63,954 nt of DNA, taken from positions 1 through 63,954 of the forward strand of contig CALBHX010000031.1 of NCBI GenBank assembly GCA_937892925.1, given 5' to 3'. Positions 17,805 to 27,316 of the stretch are shown piece after piece (within the stretch, counting starts at the first letter, position 1; every line of letters begins with the position of its first letter). A program made the position numbers and the translations under genes. A model generated the notes under the pieces. That model worked only from the letters and a program-made list of their open reading frames with translations, did not search any database and was not told the origin of the DNA. Source of the stretch: an uncultured Lentisphaeraceae bacterium (lineage in GTDB: Bacteria > Verrucomicrobiota > Kiritimatiellia > RFP12 > DVOR01).

Positions 17805-18028
17805 ATATGCGGAAGCCTACGCCGCAACGCACGAGGCCATAAGATAACAAAACCCCCTTCTGCCTGTCAAACCTTTTTCATAAAAACTTTCCTAAACACA
17901 CACCCCGTGCAATACAGCACGTTCCCCAAAGCAACACCTCACACCCCCATTCTAAAACCAGAAACCGAAGCCCCAAGAAAAAAACAACCCGAATCTTCCT
18001 GTAAGACCCGGGCTCAATTCGTACAAAA

Positions 18029-18105
18029 TGGTGGGCTGTGCTGGACTCGAACCAGCGACCCCTACCGTGTGAAGGTAGTGCTCTAACCAACTGAGCTAAC
18101 AGCCC
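18029..18105 (-). tRNA. tRNA-Val (anticodon CAC)
   Basis: 77 nt with encoded CCA. The acceptor is GGGCTGT, the anticodon loop is TTCACAC, and the T-loop is TTCGAGT. A 224 bp spacer without an identifiable gene separates it from tRNA-Gly(UCC). Confidence 0.95.
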
Positions 18106-18109
18106 ATTC

Positions 18110-18183
18110 TGGAGCGGGCGAAGGGAATCGAACCCTCGTAAGAAGCATGGGAAGCTCCTATTCTGCCATTGAATTACGCCCGC
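18110..18183 (-). tRNA. tRNA-Gly (anticodon CCC)
   Basis: 74 nt with encoded CCA. The acceptor is GCGGGCG. The anticodon stem GGAGC/GCTTC, with one G-U pair, encloses TTCCCAT. It is the first tRNA of the operon. Together with the UCC copy it covers GGA and GGG glycine codons. Confidence 0.92.
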
Positions 18184-18197
18184 AGAAAAGTGAACAT

Positions 18198-18227
18198 ACT
18201 ATAGCAAACCGCCCATCCCTCCGTCAA
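18198..18227 (-). promoter_or_regulatory. Promoter of the tRNA operon
   Basis: On the minus strand TTGACG (18222-18227) and TATAGT (18198-18203) are 18 nt apart, 14 nt before the first tRNA. This is a near-consensus promoter. Confidence 0.75.
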
Positions 18228-18332
18228 TCGTTTTTTCACCTTCCGAAAACTTTTCCCTTTCCCCAAATATCCATAATCCGCCGAACACCGTTACGCCGGA
18301 TAGGTGAAAATACCTTTCGCCCGGATGCGGAT

Positions 18333-20732
18333 TTACCAATCACGCGCATGGGGGGGAACAGCTTGGCGAAGACGCCGCTGTTTTTCCTTCTCGTGTTCCT
18401 GCTGTCGATCAGCTGCTTTCTGAAGCAGCGCCTGCAAATCTTCTTTTTTGGCTTTTTCCTGTTGTGCTTCCGGCGAACGTTCCGGTTTCTGCTCGGCCTT
18501 CTGATCCCGCGGGGCCTGCTTCTGCTGCTCCTCATGTTGCGGCTGAGGCTGCTGTTTTGGATTGGCCTGCGGTGATTGCTGCGGCGCATTCTGGGGCGCA
18601 TTAGAGCGCGGCAGATGCTTGCGGATCAGGAGAAGATTTTCCATTACCTGACGTTTCCGTTCAGGCGAGACCGGCGGCGCCAACAGCGGCACCGTGGCAT
18701 CCGCTGTGCGGGCAATTACATCGCGGTCAGCCTCCGTGAACGCAGGCGGAGCATTGGTAGAGGCTGCGGCCTGCTGCAATTGCTGCTCCGCCCAATCGGG
18801 AAAAATCAGGCGAAACTGCTGCGTCAACGCGAGCACCTCTGTCTCATCATCGCGGGCAGGCTGATAGCGCGTGAGCGACGTGAGCGCATTGGTCTGCACC
18901 GCGATGGATTCGGCATTCAGTGCTGGCGGATCGGCAAACGTTTTCCATAGGTCATAGGTGAAGGGCTCCCCTTCCGCTAGCGGGGAGACGTCGCCGGCGA
19001 GTTCCTCATAAGCCTCCGCAGCACGCTCCAGCCGCGCCTGCTCGGCAGCGCCGCGCGCGGCCAGCTCCATGCGAAGCGTTTCGTTCGTGACAGCCTGCGG
19101 AAGAGCTTCCAATACCGGAAACCAGCGATCCGCCTGTGCACGAACATCCGCAGCCAATTGATCGGCCTGGCGGATGCGCGTTTCAGCAGAGGCGATGGAA
19201 TAAACCTCCGGCACGGCCTTCATCAACGCCCGCTGGTGCTGCAGCAGCGCAGGCACCAGCTGCCCCAAACCCTGCCCCTTGGCGGCTTTAACCGCGGCGG
19301 CGCGGCGCGCCTCGCGGCGGAGTGCCTCCAGTCCGGACTGCGCCCGAGCGAGATTTCGCCGTGCGCGTTCGGAAGGTTCGGCCTGCAAGGCTCGAGTAAA
19401 GGCTTGCAAGGCTTCCTCACGCAACGCCAGCCGAGTCTCCGGGTCATTGCCAGTTTCAGCAGCCTGCGACAAGAGAAGCGCCCCCTCCAACGTTGCCGCA
19501 CGCGCGGTAAAATCATGATGATCCACCGCCAGGCGCACACACGCAAGCGCATTCGTCACGCTGCCGGCCTTTTGCCAGGCCAGTGCTTCATTATAAGCAT
19601 AGAGCGCAGCCTGTGAAGGCTCTGCCGCCAACCGCGCAGCCGCATAATCCTGCGCGGCCTCCTCAAAACGCCCTTCCCGATAAGCGCGCTGCCCCTCACG
19701 AGCCGGTTCACGGGCAGCAAGCCCCCCAACCAAAAACATCGCCGCTGACAGCACAGCCAAGCGTCCAACCCGCCCGGTCGAGAGCGCCGCCGCCGCCAAC
19801 AGCAATAGGGTACCCAAAGCCGCCACCAGCGCCGTCCGATCGGCGAACGCCTGCTCCACCTGTTCCCGTGCTTCCTCATCGGCCAGTCGGGTAAGCCAAC
19901 GGGAATAAACCGCGCCAAGCGTGGTTTGCGCCGTACCGGCAGATCCCAGCGGAATATACCGCCCGCCACTGGCCGAAGCAATGACCTGAAGTGTTTTCTC
20001 CGTCAGCCGACTTTCCACCGGGCGGCCGTCATATTGTAATGTTCCGGCAGCCGTGGGAATGGGAGCGCCGCGCGTGGAACCAATACCCACCGTAAAGATC
20101 GGGATCTTCCGCCGCCCGGCCTCCCGCGCCAGCTCTTCTGCACGTCCGGCCAAATCCTCGCCATCACTGATCAACACCACAGCACAATGGCTGCTTTGCG
20201 CCCGTTCAAAGGTTTCCAGGCACTTGGCAATCGCATCGGCAAGATCCGTTTCACCCGGCGGAGCACTCTCCGGTGCCAAGGCATCAATACTCTGGCGCAG
20301 ATACGCGCGATCGGAAGTCATGGGGCACAGCACCACCCCTTTGCCGCGAAAGGCCAGCAACCCCACGCGATCGCCCTGAAGTGCATCCACCAAGTCAATG
20401 AGATCGGCCTTAGCCCGCCCCAGCCGGTTAGGGCGGACGTCCTCAGCTAACATGGAACGTGAAACATCCACCGCCAACATCAAGTTGCGCCCACGCACCG
20501 TCAGCTCCTCCGTGGTACGCCCCCAGCGCGGCCCGGCCAGTGCGACCAGCAACACAGCCATCGCCGCCAGCACCAACGCCACCTGCACCCGAACCCGCCG
20601 GGAAACCGGCGGCGCATGGCGCGACAACGCCGCCAGCCGCCGAGCGTTCACCCGCAGCCGCCACACTGCCAACACCCCAAACACCGGCACCAGTCCCAAT
20701 GCGAACAATATCCAGGGATGTGAAAAGATCAT
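18333..20732 (-). CDS. BatB/BatC-like fusion: VWA domain plus TPR region
   Basis: 799 residues from ATG 20732, which overlaps the upstream gene by 4 nt. The N-terminus has two membrane helices (HPWILFALGLVPVFGVLAVW; VALVLAAMAVLLVALAG), then a von Willebrand A domain with MIDAS motif DVSRSM and the second metal loop ISDGEDLAG. A third membrane stretch follows (TALVAALGTLLLLAAAALS). After that come TPR-like repeats (GQRAYREGRFEEAAQDYAAA; ALYAYNEALAWQKAG), long helices, and a Gln/Lys/Pro-rich low-complexity tail. In Bacteroides and Leptospira, BatB and BatC are separate; here one chain carries both parts. Bat operons are linked to aerotolerance and envelope stress, but their mechanism is unknown. 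The MoxR ATPase and BatA are not nearby. Confidence 0.85.
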   Translation of the reverse strand: MIFSHPWILFALGLVPVFGVLAVWRLRVNARRLAALSRHAPPVSRRVRVQVALVLAAMAVLLVALAGPRWGRTTEELTVRGRNLMLAVDVSRSMLAEDVRPNRLGRAKADLIDLVDALQGDRVGLLAFRGKGVVLCPMTSDRAYLRQSIDALAPESAPPGETDLADAIAKCLETFERAQSSHCAVVLISDGEDLAGRAEELAREAGRRKIPIFTVGIGSTRGAPIPTAAGTLQYDGRPVESRLTEKTLQVIASASGGRYIPLGSAGTAQTTLGAVYSRWLTRLADEEAREQVEQAFADRTALVAALGTLLLLAAAALSTGRVGRLAVLSAAMFLVGGLAAREPAREGQRAYREGRFEEAAQDYAAARLAAEPSQAALYAYNEALAWQKAGSVTNALACVRLAVDHHDFTARAATLEGALLLSQAAETGNDPETRLALREEALQAFTRALQAEPSERARRNLARAQSGLEALRREARRAAAVKAAKGQGLGQLVPALLQHQRALMKAVPEVYSIASAETRIRQADQLAADVRAQADRWFPVLEALPQAVTNETLRMELAARGAAEQARLERAAEAYEELAGDVSPLAEGEPFTYDLWKTFADPPALNAESIAVQTNALTSLTRYQPARDDETEVLALTQQFRLIFPDWAEQQLQQAAASTNAPPAFTEADRDVIARTADATVPLLAPPVSPERKRQVMENLLLIRKHLPRSNAPQNAPQQSPQANPKQQPQPQHEEQQKQAPRDQKAEQKPERSPEAQQEKAKKEDLQALLQKAADRQQEHEKEKQRRLRQAVPPHARDW

Positions 20733-21721
20733 TCTGCCCCCTCTTGCTTCAAGTTTCGCTCTGGAAGCCACCCCGAGCCTGCGGCGCTTTCCACGCATAC
20801 CCAGCCCCTGCGCCGCCCTATCACACGCCAGGGCGCCCCCAACGCACCCAGAACCGGCGCGGCGGCCGAGGGCGCAAAACGAAGCGGAAGCCCTTTACCG
20901 CCCTCCGATCCCCCGAGTGCCACCTCCGCCACGGAGACCTCCGTCTCCTCAGCAAGCGGTTTTACCCGGAGCTTCAACGGCGCAGCTTCCACCGTAGAAA
21001 TCTGGCGTGTACGCACGTCAAACACCGTCATGGGGCTCAATCGAAGCGTCAATTCTCCAGCGGCAGCTTCTGGCACCAGCCAGGCCCGCGCCTCTATGCG
21101 CCGCGGTGTCCGCTTGATTATCCGCCAGGGATACACCCGCCCACGCGGCGAAGTCTGCCACCCAAAAGCGAATGTTTCTGGGAGCTCGCCAACCTGTGCT
21201 TCCGCCACGGCCGACACCTCTACCACATCGCCGGCGGCAAAGTCCGGCGCGTCAGCCGTCAGACGGAGAGAAAAAACGCCCACGCTTGCGCCTTTGGCCG
21301 CCGCCGGCAAAGGCACCACCTCATAACTGAACGCCGGCACACGCACCTGCTTCACCTGGCTTGAAGCCGAACGCATAAACCCAAACGTCTGCACCGTCGT
21401 CAACTGCGCCGTCAGCCGCGCCTCAGGAATGGCCGTCAACTTGGACACTTTAGCACACTCACGCCAGCAAAAACGCGTCCGCCGCCGGATTCCTTCGCGA
21501 AACACCTGCTGCGCCTCGGGGACACGCTGAGGCCCCTGATCCAGCACCAAATCGGTAATCTCCTCGTCCGCATCCGTCACCACATCCAGCACCAGTTCAA
21601 ATGGCTGCCCCACATAGACCGGTGCGGCCGGCACCGTGTTCCAAGCTGCCGAGACCAATTCCGCTCCCAGCCGCAGCGTCCACAGAGCCGTCAGCACCGC
21701 AATTATCCAACCATGTCTCAT
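20729..21721 (-). CDS. Exported BatD-like protein with C-terminal SH3-like domain
   Basis: 330 residues from ATG 21721, coupled by a 4 nt overlap (ATGA) to the stop of the upstream BatD-like gene and likewise to the gene downstream. The signal peptide is WIIAVLTALWTLRLGAELVS. The middle resembles the beta-sandwich repeats of BatD (VYVGQPFELVLDVVTDADEE; PFSYEV-like strands). The C-terminal 65 residues look like a bacterial SH3 domain (LRFAPSAAAPVLGALGAPWR, then GWVCVESAAGSGWLPE). SH3 domains end many BatE proteins, so this gene may have taken BatE's terminal domain. It is periplasmic by prediction. A much longer in-frame extension upstream overlaps batD and is unlikely. Confidence 0.75.
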   Translation of the reverse strand: MRHGWIIAVLTALWTLRLGAELVSAAWNTVPAAPVYVGQPFELVLDVVTDADEEITDLVLDQGPQRVPEAQQVFREGIRRRTRFCWRECAKVSKLTAIPEARLTAQLTTVQTFGFMRSASSQVKQVRVPAFSYEVVPLPAAAKGASVGVFSLRLTADAPDFAAGDVVEVSAVAEAQVGELPETFAFGWQTSPRGRVYPWRIIKRTPRRIEARAWLVPEAAAGELTLRLSPMTVFDVRTRQISTVEAAPLKLRVKPLAEETEVSVAEVALGGSEGGKGLPLRFAPSAAAPVLGALGAPWRVIGRRRGWVCVESAAGSGWLPERNLKQEGAE

Positions 21722-23976
21722 GGGTTGTTTCCTTCCCCCTGCGCCGCCGATACGGCCGCAGCCGCCACTGCGGCCTGCGGAAGCGGCGCATGTAATCGAA
21801 CCCACGCCATGACCCACAGCGCCAGCATCGCCATGGCCAATACCGCCAATGACGCCGTTACACGGACATGCCGCCGCCCCAGGCATGCCCAAACCAGCAG
21901 ACACAGCCCCGCCGCCACGCAGGCGCCATCGGCCAACACCCCTACGCCGCCCTTTGGCGGCCATATAACGGCTCCCAGGGGCACCGGCTCCCCAACCGTT
22001 TCATACGCTGCACGCAGCGCCTGCGCTGCAGCAGCATCCGAACCATATGCCCAGCGATAACGCGTCAATAAGGCCTGAGCTAGCACCTGACGCCGCGCCA
22101 AAATGGCGCAGGAGGCGCCGTTGAGCAGCGTGGCACGGCTCCAATCCCCCCCACGCGCCAGCCCCAGCCACAACTCGGCCGCCTGGGCGTAGGCTTCAGG
22201 CGATGTAGCCGAAACAGCTCGTGCCTCCGCGCGTTCCCGTACAAAGACATCCGGCTCAGCAGACCGCCCTTCGGCTGGAAAAATGATCAGCGCAGCCAAG
22301 AAAAACACCGCACACACGCTCGAATGCCCCGTCTTGACTCGGCACACCTGGGGCAACACCTCTGCCAGCCTGTCGCGCGCTTCCTGCCAACCCTGCCCGC
22401 CGGCATAAATCGCCTGCTCCAGCCGTTCATAAGCCGCGCAGAGCTGCCCGGCCTCCGGCGAAGGCTTCAATAATTGATGCAGTTCCGGCGCCGTTAACGC
22501 TGGGCGCCCCGCCCAGATCCGAAGCGCCGCCGCCGCTGCGTCCGGCGTCTGAGCCGCCCGAAGTGCCGCCACGGCTCGCGCGGTGGGACGATGACGCCCT
22601 AATCCGCGCTTCAGCCGCGCCAGCACCACGCACACCGGGCGCACCAGAAGCCGCAGCACCCCAGCAAAAACACCCACTGCAAGTATAGCCCAGGCCCATC
22701 GGGCGGGCTGAGTTCTGGGCTGTTCCAGGCCGAAACCCAGAATCAACGGCGGCGGAAGCGCTGTCAGCTCCTGTCCCTCCTCTTCCCCCATCAGCACCCA
22801 TTGCGCCGAAGGGCGCACGCGCAGAGGAATGACTGCCGTCTCCACCTCTCGGTAAACCTCTGCCGCACGGTCAAACCACGCCAGCGACAATGGTGGGATC
22901 TCCAAAAGCCCCGCACGGATAGGGCGCAGATTGAAAGCAAAGGCACACCCTCCCTCAAAGCGCTCCCGAGCCGGCTCGCCATAGGCACGAAACCCCTCCG
23001 GCGCAGAAAAGGCCGGCGGACGCAAAAGCGTGGGGTCGCCATCGGAGAAGAGCCGCACCGTCAATCGAACGGGATCCCCCACCCGCACGTTATGCGCATC
23101 CACCTCTGCCTCAGCGGAAAAGTGCCTTCCGATCGCGCCAATGAACCCCTCCGGGCGGCCTTCTGTGGGCGGAGGGACAACCGTAACGGTAAGCGGCTTG
23201 CCTTGCGCCAGGCAGCGCACCCATTGCGCTTCTCCCGCGTCGTTAATGGAAGCCACCCGACGATCATTCACAATGGGCGCAGGAAAGAACTGTTCGCCTG
23301 CACGTGTCGCCACATACGGCACCTCCACACGCCAGACCCAGTTGGTTCCGCCCTCAATTTCCGGCTCAGAGCTCCTGGCTCGCCCCGTCAGGCGAAGAGG
23401 GGAATCGTCCCCCAGCTCGGCCTGCAGGCTGACACGCGGGCGCGCCTCAACCTGGCGCCCAAAGAGATCCTGCGACCAGAAGGGTGAACGGGGGCGCCCA
23501 TTGAGCATCAGCGCGGGGGCGCGCACGTCCAGCCGAAGGGTAACGGCATCCCCGGGCATGGGGCGCTCCGGATCGGCCGTGAGCGAAATCGCGATAGCGG
23601 GATCGGGCTCCAGCGGCTGCACGGCAACCGCCGCCTGCCCACGAAACGTCAGCGTTTTACCGGCTTGCGTCTGCGCCGTCAGGCGCGTGAGGCGGCAGGG
23701 CCCCTCTGTTCCAGGAACAAGCTGGAAAACGAAAGAGGAAGATACACGCCCATTAATGGAGACACTTTGCTGCCCCCGGCTCACCGTCTGAACCTCCGGC
23801 GCGAAGGTGAAGTTCACCGACTGCAGTGCCTCCTCGGAAGAGACCTCCATCCGGAAGACATCCCCCACATACACCGTTTCCGGGGACAGACGGACATGAA
23901 GCTCCTGCGCGGCGGCCGCTGCCACCCAGCACAGGCCTGCGCATACAATAAACATGCGGAAAACTCGGCCACTCAT
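21718..23976 (-). CDS. BatD-like protein (oxygen tolerance family) with C-terminal TPR/membrane part
   Basis: 752 residues from ATG 23976; an ATG at 23955 is possible. The signal peptide is FIVCAGLCWVAAAAAQ. The N-terminal half is BatD-like beta domains (PETVYVGDVFRMEVSSEEA; FSAEAEVDAHNVRVGDPVRL). A membrane helix near residue 440 (WAWAILAVGVFAGVLRLLV) is followed by a helical region and then a second exported-looking part (VFFLAALIIFPAEGRS) with TPR-like helices. At the C-terminus are paired membrane segments (VAAGLCLLVWACLG; LAVLAMAMLALWVMAWV). The tail resembles a BatE core fused behind BatD. It is the first gene of a three-gene unit. The Bat genes of Bacteroides were named for aerotolerance. 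Confidence 0.8.
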   Translation of the reverse strand: MSGRVFRMFIVCAGLCWVAAAAAQELHVRLSPETVYVGDVFRMEVSSEEALQSVNFTFAPEVQTVSRGQQSVSINGRVSSSFVFQLVPGTEGPCRLTRLTAQTQAGKTLTFRGQAAVAVQPLEPDPAIAISLTADPERPMPGDAVTLRLDVRAPALMLNGRPRSPFWSQDLFGRQVEARPRVSLQAELGDDSPLRLTGRARSSEPEIEGGTNWVWRVEVPYVATRAGEQFFPAPIVNDRRVASINDAGEAQWVRCLAQGKPLTVTVVPPPTEGRPEGFIGAIGRHFSAEAEVDAHNVRVGDPVRLTVRLFSDGDPTLLRPPAFSAPEGFRAYGEPARERFEGGCAFAFNLRPIRAGLLEIPPLSLAWFDRAAEVYREVETAVIPLRVRPSAQWVLMGEEEGQELTALPPPLILGFGLEQPRTQPARWAWAILAVGVFAGVLRLLVRPVCVVLARLKRGLGRHRPTARAVAALRAAQTPDAAAAALRIWAGRPALTAPELHQLLKPSPEAGQLCAAYERLEQAIYAGGQGWQEARDRLAEVLPQVCRVKTGHSSVCAVFFLAALIIFPAEGRSAEPDVFVRERAEARAVSATSPEAYAQAAELWLGLARGGDWSRATLLNGASCAILARRQVLAQALLTRYRWAYGSDAAAAQALRAAYETVGEPVPLGAVIWPPKGGVGVLADGACVAAGLCLLVWACLGRRHVRVTASLAVLAMAMLALWVMAWVRLHAPLPQAAVAAAAVSAAQGEGNNP

Positions 23977-24059
23977 GCCTATCAGTATATCAAACCCGTT
24001 CCCCTCCAGAAGCAAAAACCCCGGCAATCCGTTATTAGCAGCACGCTATAATGAACAAC

Positions 24060-24091
24060 CGCGGCTGCGCTGACCTTGCAGCACAGCCGCG
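24060..24091 (-). terminator. Hairpin downstream of purM, possible terminator
   Basis: CGCGGCTG (24060-24067) pairs with CAGCCGCG (24084-24091), 28 nt beyond the purM stop. The following minus-strand sequence is only mildly T-rich, so termination may be weak. Confidence 0.5.
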
Positions 24092-24118
24092 ATAAAAGGG
24101 TCTGCGCAAGCAGGCGCT

Positions 24119-25150
24119 TCAGAGCACGTGAACCTGCTTATGACCCGGATTTACGCCGCCAATAATAACTGGCTTTTCGCCGGCAGCTTCCAGGGCTTTA
24201 AGCGCAGCGCCGACGTCAGCAGACGCAACCATGAGAATGAAGCCGATGCCCATATTGAACACGCGATACATTTCTTCTTTGGCCACGCCGCCCTTTTCAC
24301 CGATAAACCGGAAAACCTGCGGCACCTCCCAGGCAGCAGAATCAATCGTAACATCCACATGCTTGGGGAGCACCCGCGGGATGTTGTCATAGAAGCCGCC
24401 GCCGGTAATGTGCGCCATGCCGTGAATATCCACGCCCGCTTCCATCACGCCAAGCACGGGTTTAAGGAAACTTTTGTGAATGGCGAGAAGGGCGTCAGCA
24501 CAGGTGGTCTCGGTGCCCGGGAGAAGGTCTTCGGGTTTGAGCCCTTCCTGTTCAAAGATCACCTTGCGGGCAAGAGAGAATCCGTTCGTTTGCAGACCGC
24601 CGGAAGGGAGGCCGATAAGAACATCGCCCACGGCGATCTTCTCTCCGGTGATCACACGGTCTTTCTTTACCTGCCCAACAATGGTGCCGACAAGGTCATA
24701 TTCTCCCACAGGGTAGAGCCCGGGCATTTCGGCCGTCTCGCCGCCAAGAAGGGCGCAGCCATTCTCAGCACAAGCTTTGCAAAGGCCTTTAACCACATCA
24801 TTAAAAATGGCCGAGTCAAAGACGGAGGCGCCAATGTAATCAAGGAAAAAGAGAGGGGTGGCGCCCTGCACAAGAATATCATTCACGCAATGGTTGACGA
24901 TGTCTTGCCCAACGGTGTCGTGGCGGCCGGCCATAGCGGCAACTTTCAGTTTGGTGCCTACGCCGTCAGCAGAAGCCACCAGAATCGTATCGGCGCCAGG
25001 GCTCTGGAAGAGTCCGCCGAAGCTGCCAATGCCGCCAATGACGCCGGGCGTAACGGTTTTTTTCACCATTTGCTTGATGGTTTCAATGCCGCTCATCTTC
25101 TTGTCGATGTCTACACCGGCGGCGGCATATGCACTGTTTTTCTCGTTCAT
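24119..25150 (-). CDS. purM: Phosphoribosylformylglycinamidine cyclo-ligase
   Basis: 343 residues from ATG 25150, which begins NEKNSAYAAAGVDID as in PurM; an ATG at 25174 has no better SD. The enzyme closes the imidazole ring of AIR in purine synthesis using ATP. Motifs seen are GGIGSFGGLF, the ATP-site VASADGVGTKLKVA, DIVNHCVNDILVQGATPLFF, GGETAEMPGLY, IGLPSGGLQTNGFSLARK, AHITGGGFYDNIPRVLP and the ending VIIGGV. purA is also in the window but in a separate unit 9 kb away. A secreted-protein gene lies 37 nt upstream on the same strand. Confidence 0.96.
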   Translation of the reverse strand: MNEKNSAYAAAGVDIDKKMSGIETIKQMVKKTVTPGVIGGIGSFGGLFQSPGADTILVASADGVGTKLKVAAMAGRHDTVGQDIVNHCVNDILVQGATPLFFLDYIGASVFDSAIFNDVVKGLCKACAENGCALLGGETAEMPGLYPVGEYDLVGTIVGQVKKDRVITGEKIAVGDVLIGLPSGGLQTNGFSLARKVIFEQEGLKPEDLLPGTETTCADALLAIHKSFLKPVLGVMEAGVDIHGMAHITGGGFYDNIPRVLPKHVDVTIDSAAWEVPQVFRFIGEKGGVAKEEMYRVFNMGIGFILMVASADVGAALKALEAAGEKPVIIGGVNPGHKQVHVL

Positions 25151-25187
25151 GGATTGTCTTTCTATAGGAATCATGCAGAGGAAAGGG

Positions 25188-26177
25188 TTATTCGGTTACC
25201 GGGGTGCCCTCGGCTACAGGGGCTCCGGAAGGGGGCGGGGTGACGGATACAGAAGCTTTGATGAAGCGGGCATCTTCGGGCACAGGCACGCGCACAAGCT
25301 GCGCATCATCCGCGCCAGAGGCAATGTTCACGCGGGTAACCGTTTGTTCACCGCCCAGGGTTTGCGCAGTGATAAGCGTGAGCGTCCCATAGATTTTTTT
25401 AAGATCGAGCGCGGTCTGCGCCCCGTCGGCGCCGGCAAGCCCCTTGACAGTAAGCAAGCCGGAAGCGGGATCAAAGGCCGTGATAGCCAGAGCGGGTGCC
25501 GCGCCCGCATTCATGGCAAACGCATTCTGAAGCAATTCGCCAGAGGCATCGGCAGCAAAGGCTCCGCCTTTTTGCGCATCGTTGAGCCAGGCCACATAGT
25601 GCGCCACGGCAGCTTCATTCTGCGTACCGTTTTCTTCGGAGGGAAGGATGCTTTCGGAAACGCGGGCCAGCGTGATATCCTGAGCGGTACCCTCGCCCTC
25701 GAATGTGAGAGCCGAGAACCCGGCACCGGAAGCAGGCGCACGAACCGTAAGCGTTTTCGGCTCGGTACCTTCGGCACTAAAGGTGACGGTAAACGTCAAC
25801 GTACCCGAAGCGAGACGCCCCACGGCGCGTACATTGACGGGTACATTCGCGGCGGCCACATAACCGCTGCGTTTCCATCCCTGGGTTTCGGCATCGGCCA
25901 CAAGCAGCTCCCCCGTTGTATCGGCCACAATGGCAAGCTTGGATTGCTTCACCGCCGAATCATAGACCGGCGTTTCCGAGGGAAGCGTGAAGGCGAGCGC
26001 AGCGGAAAAGATGGCCGTACTCGAAGCTTCTAGCTGGGCGGCTTCCACTACAAACGACTGCGGCGCATCCGCCTGGCTGGCATAGGGCCCGGGCAAGGGT
26101 TTATTGGCCTGCAGCGTAACGGCCTGCGCACACACTGCGAGCCCGGCAGCGGCCACCATCCAAAACATCCGATTCAT
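25188..26177 (-). CDS. Exported protein of unknown function
   Basis: 329 residues from ATG 26177, with AAGGAG upstream. The signal peptide is FWMVAAAGLAVCAQAVT. The mature part is Ala/Thr/Val-rich, apparently all beta, with segments such as LASGTLTFTVTFSAEGTEPK and ALTFEGEGTAQDITLARVSE that look like a jelly-roll or Ig-like sandwich. The ending (RVPVPEDARFIKASVSV) resembles the C-terminal segment of the 3961-residue protein (RYLVVRTDCKFFKAVLLS), which suggests a shared terminal strand motif. No sorting signal is visible. It sits between purM and a phosphatase-fold gene on the same strand. No family recognised. Confidence 0.75.
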   Translation of the reverse strand: MNRMFWMVAAAGLAVCAQAVTLQANKPLPGPYASQADAPQSFVVEAAQLEASSTAIFSAALAFTLPSETPVYDSAVKQSKLAIVADTTGELLVADAETQGWKRSGYVAAANVPVNVRAVGRLASGTLTFTVTFSAEGTEPKTLTVRAPASGAGFSALTFEGEGTAQDITLARVSESILPSEENGTQNEAAVAHYVAWLNDAQKGGAFAADASGELLQNAFAMNAGAAPALAITAFDPASGLLTVKGLAGADGAQTALDLKKIYGTLTLITAQTLGGEQTVTRVNIASGADDAQLVRVPVPEDARFIKASVSVTPPPSGAPVAEGTPVTE

Positions 26178-26191
26178 CGCACACTCCTTCC

Positions 26192-27034
26192 TTATAACAC
26201 GCGCAGCAAGCGCGGCATCACATCCATCAACGAAACGGCTCCTGCACACACCTCTTCAGCATGAGGGCCCAAAACGATCAACGGCACCGAATTGAAGGTA
26301 TGCCCCCGTGTGCCCAAATCCTCAACATTGCCATGATCCGAAGTAATCAACAGCAGGGTGTCTTCATCGCGCCCGCTCTCAACCCGCGTTAGAAAAGCGT
26401 CCAGCGAGCGCAACACCTGCTCGGCGCGGGTGCGATCCTGCGAATGCCCCGCAATATCGGTGAGAAAATACTCAAAGAGTGTGAAGTCGTTCTCTGCCGC
26501 AATGGAAAGCAGCTGTTCGGCGGCGGTTTCGGGCGATATCAAGGGGCCGGTATACCCTTTCGGCACAATAGCCGCACGCGTTAAATCATGCACCACCGCA
26601 CGCCCGGCGAGCATATCGCGCTGAAAGCGCAGGGTATCGGGCTCCGTAAGCGACATGATCGTGGTTACACTCTTAAACCGACGCGCCGCCAGCTCTTCGG
26701 CGGTATCCGCAAAGTAGGCATCCGCAAAACAAACACGCAGTCCGCGCCGATGCAGCGCCATAAAGAGATTGTCCTCCTGCAAGAGCTTACAGAGCGTTGG
26801 CCCGGGAAATCCTTCCTTATGCCGCCCCATCACCTGCGCGGCATTCACGCCGGTATAGAGCGTAGCCTGCCCGGTGGCCGATTGCGGCAGCCCCGGCACA
26901 TTCAGGCACGCATCCAGCCGAACAGCCCCCTCCATCAGCCGGCACAGCGTGGGGCAAACCGCCGGGCAAACGGGATTGGTCTCTCCCGCCGGGGCGTAGC
27001 CGACGCCGTCGATGAAGATGTACAGCACATGCAT
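26192..27034 (-). CDS. Alkaline-phosphatase-superfamily metalloenzyme (phosphoglycerate/phosphopentomutase-like)
   Basis: 280 residues from ATG 27034; ATG 27049 is equally possible and neither has a clear SD. The N-terminus LYIFIDGVGYAP and the C-terminal metal motif TSDHGNVEDLGTRGHT are those of the phosphopentomutase/cofactor-independent phosphoglycerate mutase branch. The segment SATGQATLYTGVNAAQVMGR and the following FPGPTLCKLL match a conserved but uncharacterised subgroup annotated as metalloenzyme domain proteins. The substrate is unknown. It is much shorter than iPGM (about 510), so it lacks the inserted phosphatase-transferase domain. Confidence 0.82.
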   Translation of the reverse strand: MHVLYIFIDGVGYAPAGETNPVCPAVCPTLCRLMEGAVRLDACLNVPGLPQSATGQATLYTGVNAAQVMGRHKEGFPGPTLCKLLQEDNLFMALHRRGLRVCFADAYFADTAEELAARRFKSVTTIMSLTEPDTLRFQRDMLAGRAVVHDLTRAAIVPKGYTGPLISPETAAEQLLSIAAENDFTLFEYFLTDIAGHSQDRTRAEQVLRSLDAFLTRVESGRDEDTLLLITSDHGNVEDLGTRGHTFNSVPLIVLGPHAEEVCAGAVSLMDVMPRLLRVL

Positions 27035-27316
27035 GACGCTGTTTATCATAACAAAAACCGCCGCCGCCCGTTCACTCCTTTACCCCCTCCCCGCCGAGCT
27101 TTATCCAACCCTGCGTCGTCTCTCCCGCCTAGGAAGGGTTACCCCTCAACCCTGCCCCTCACTACCCCCTCAGCCTCTGGGCAAAGTCAGAACAAGACGC
27201 AGAAAGCGCCCAAACGAAAAGAAAAAACCTCTGAGCGGAAGTCTAAAACCACCCTCCGCCGAAGACGCCAAAGCCAAAACCAACCGTAAAAACAGCACCC
27301 TAAGGCTTCGGCTGTG

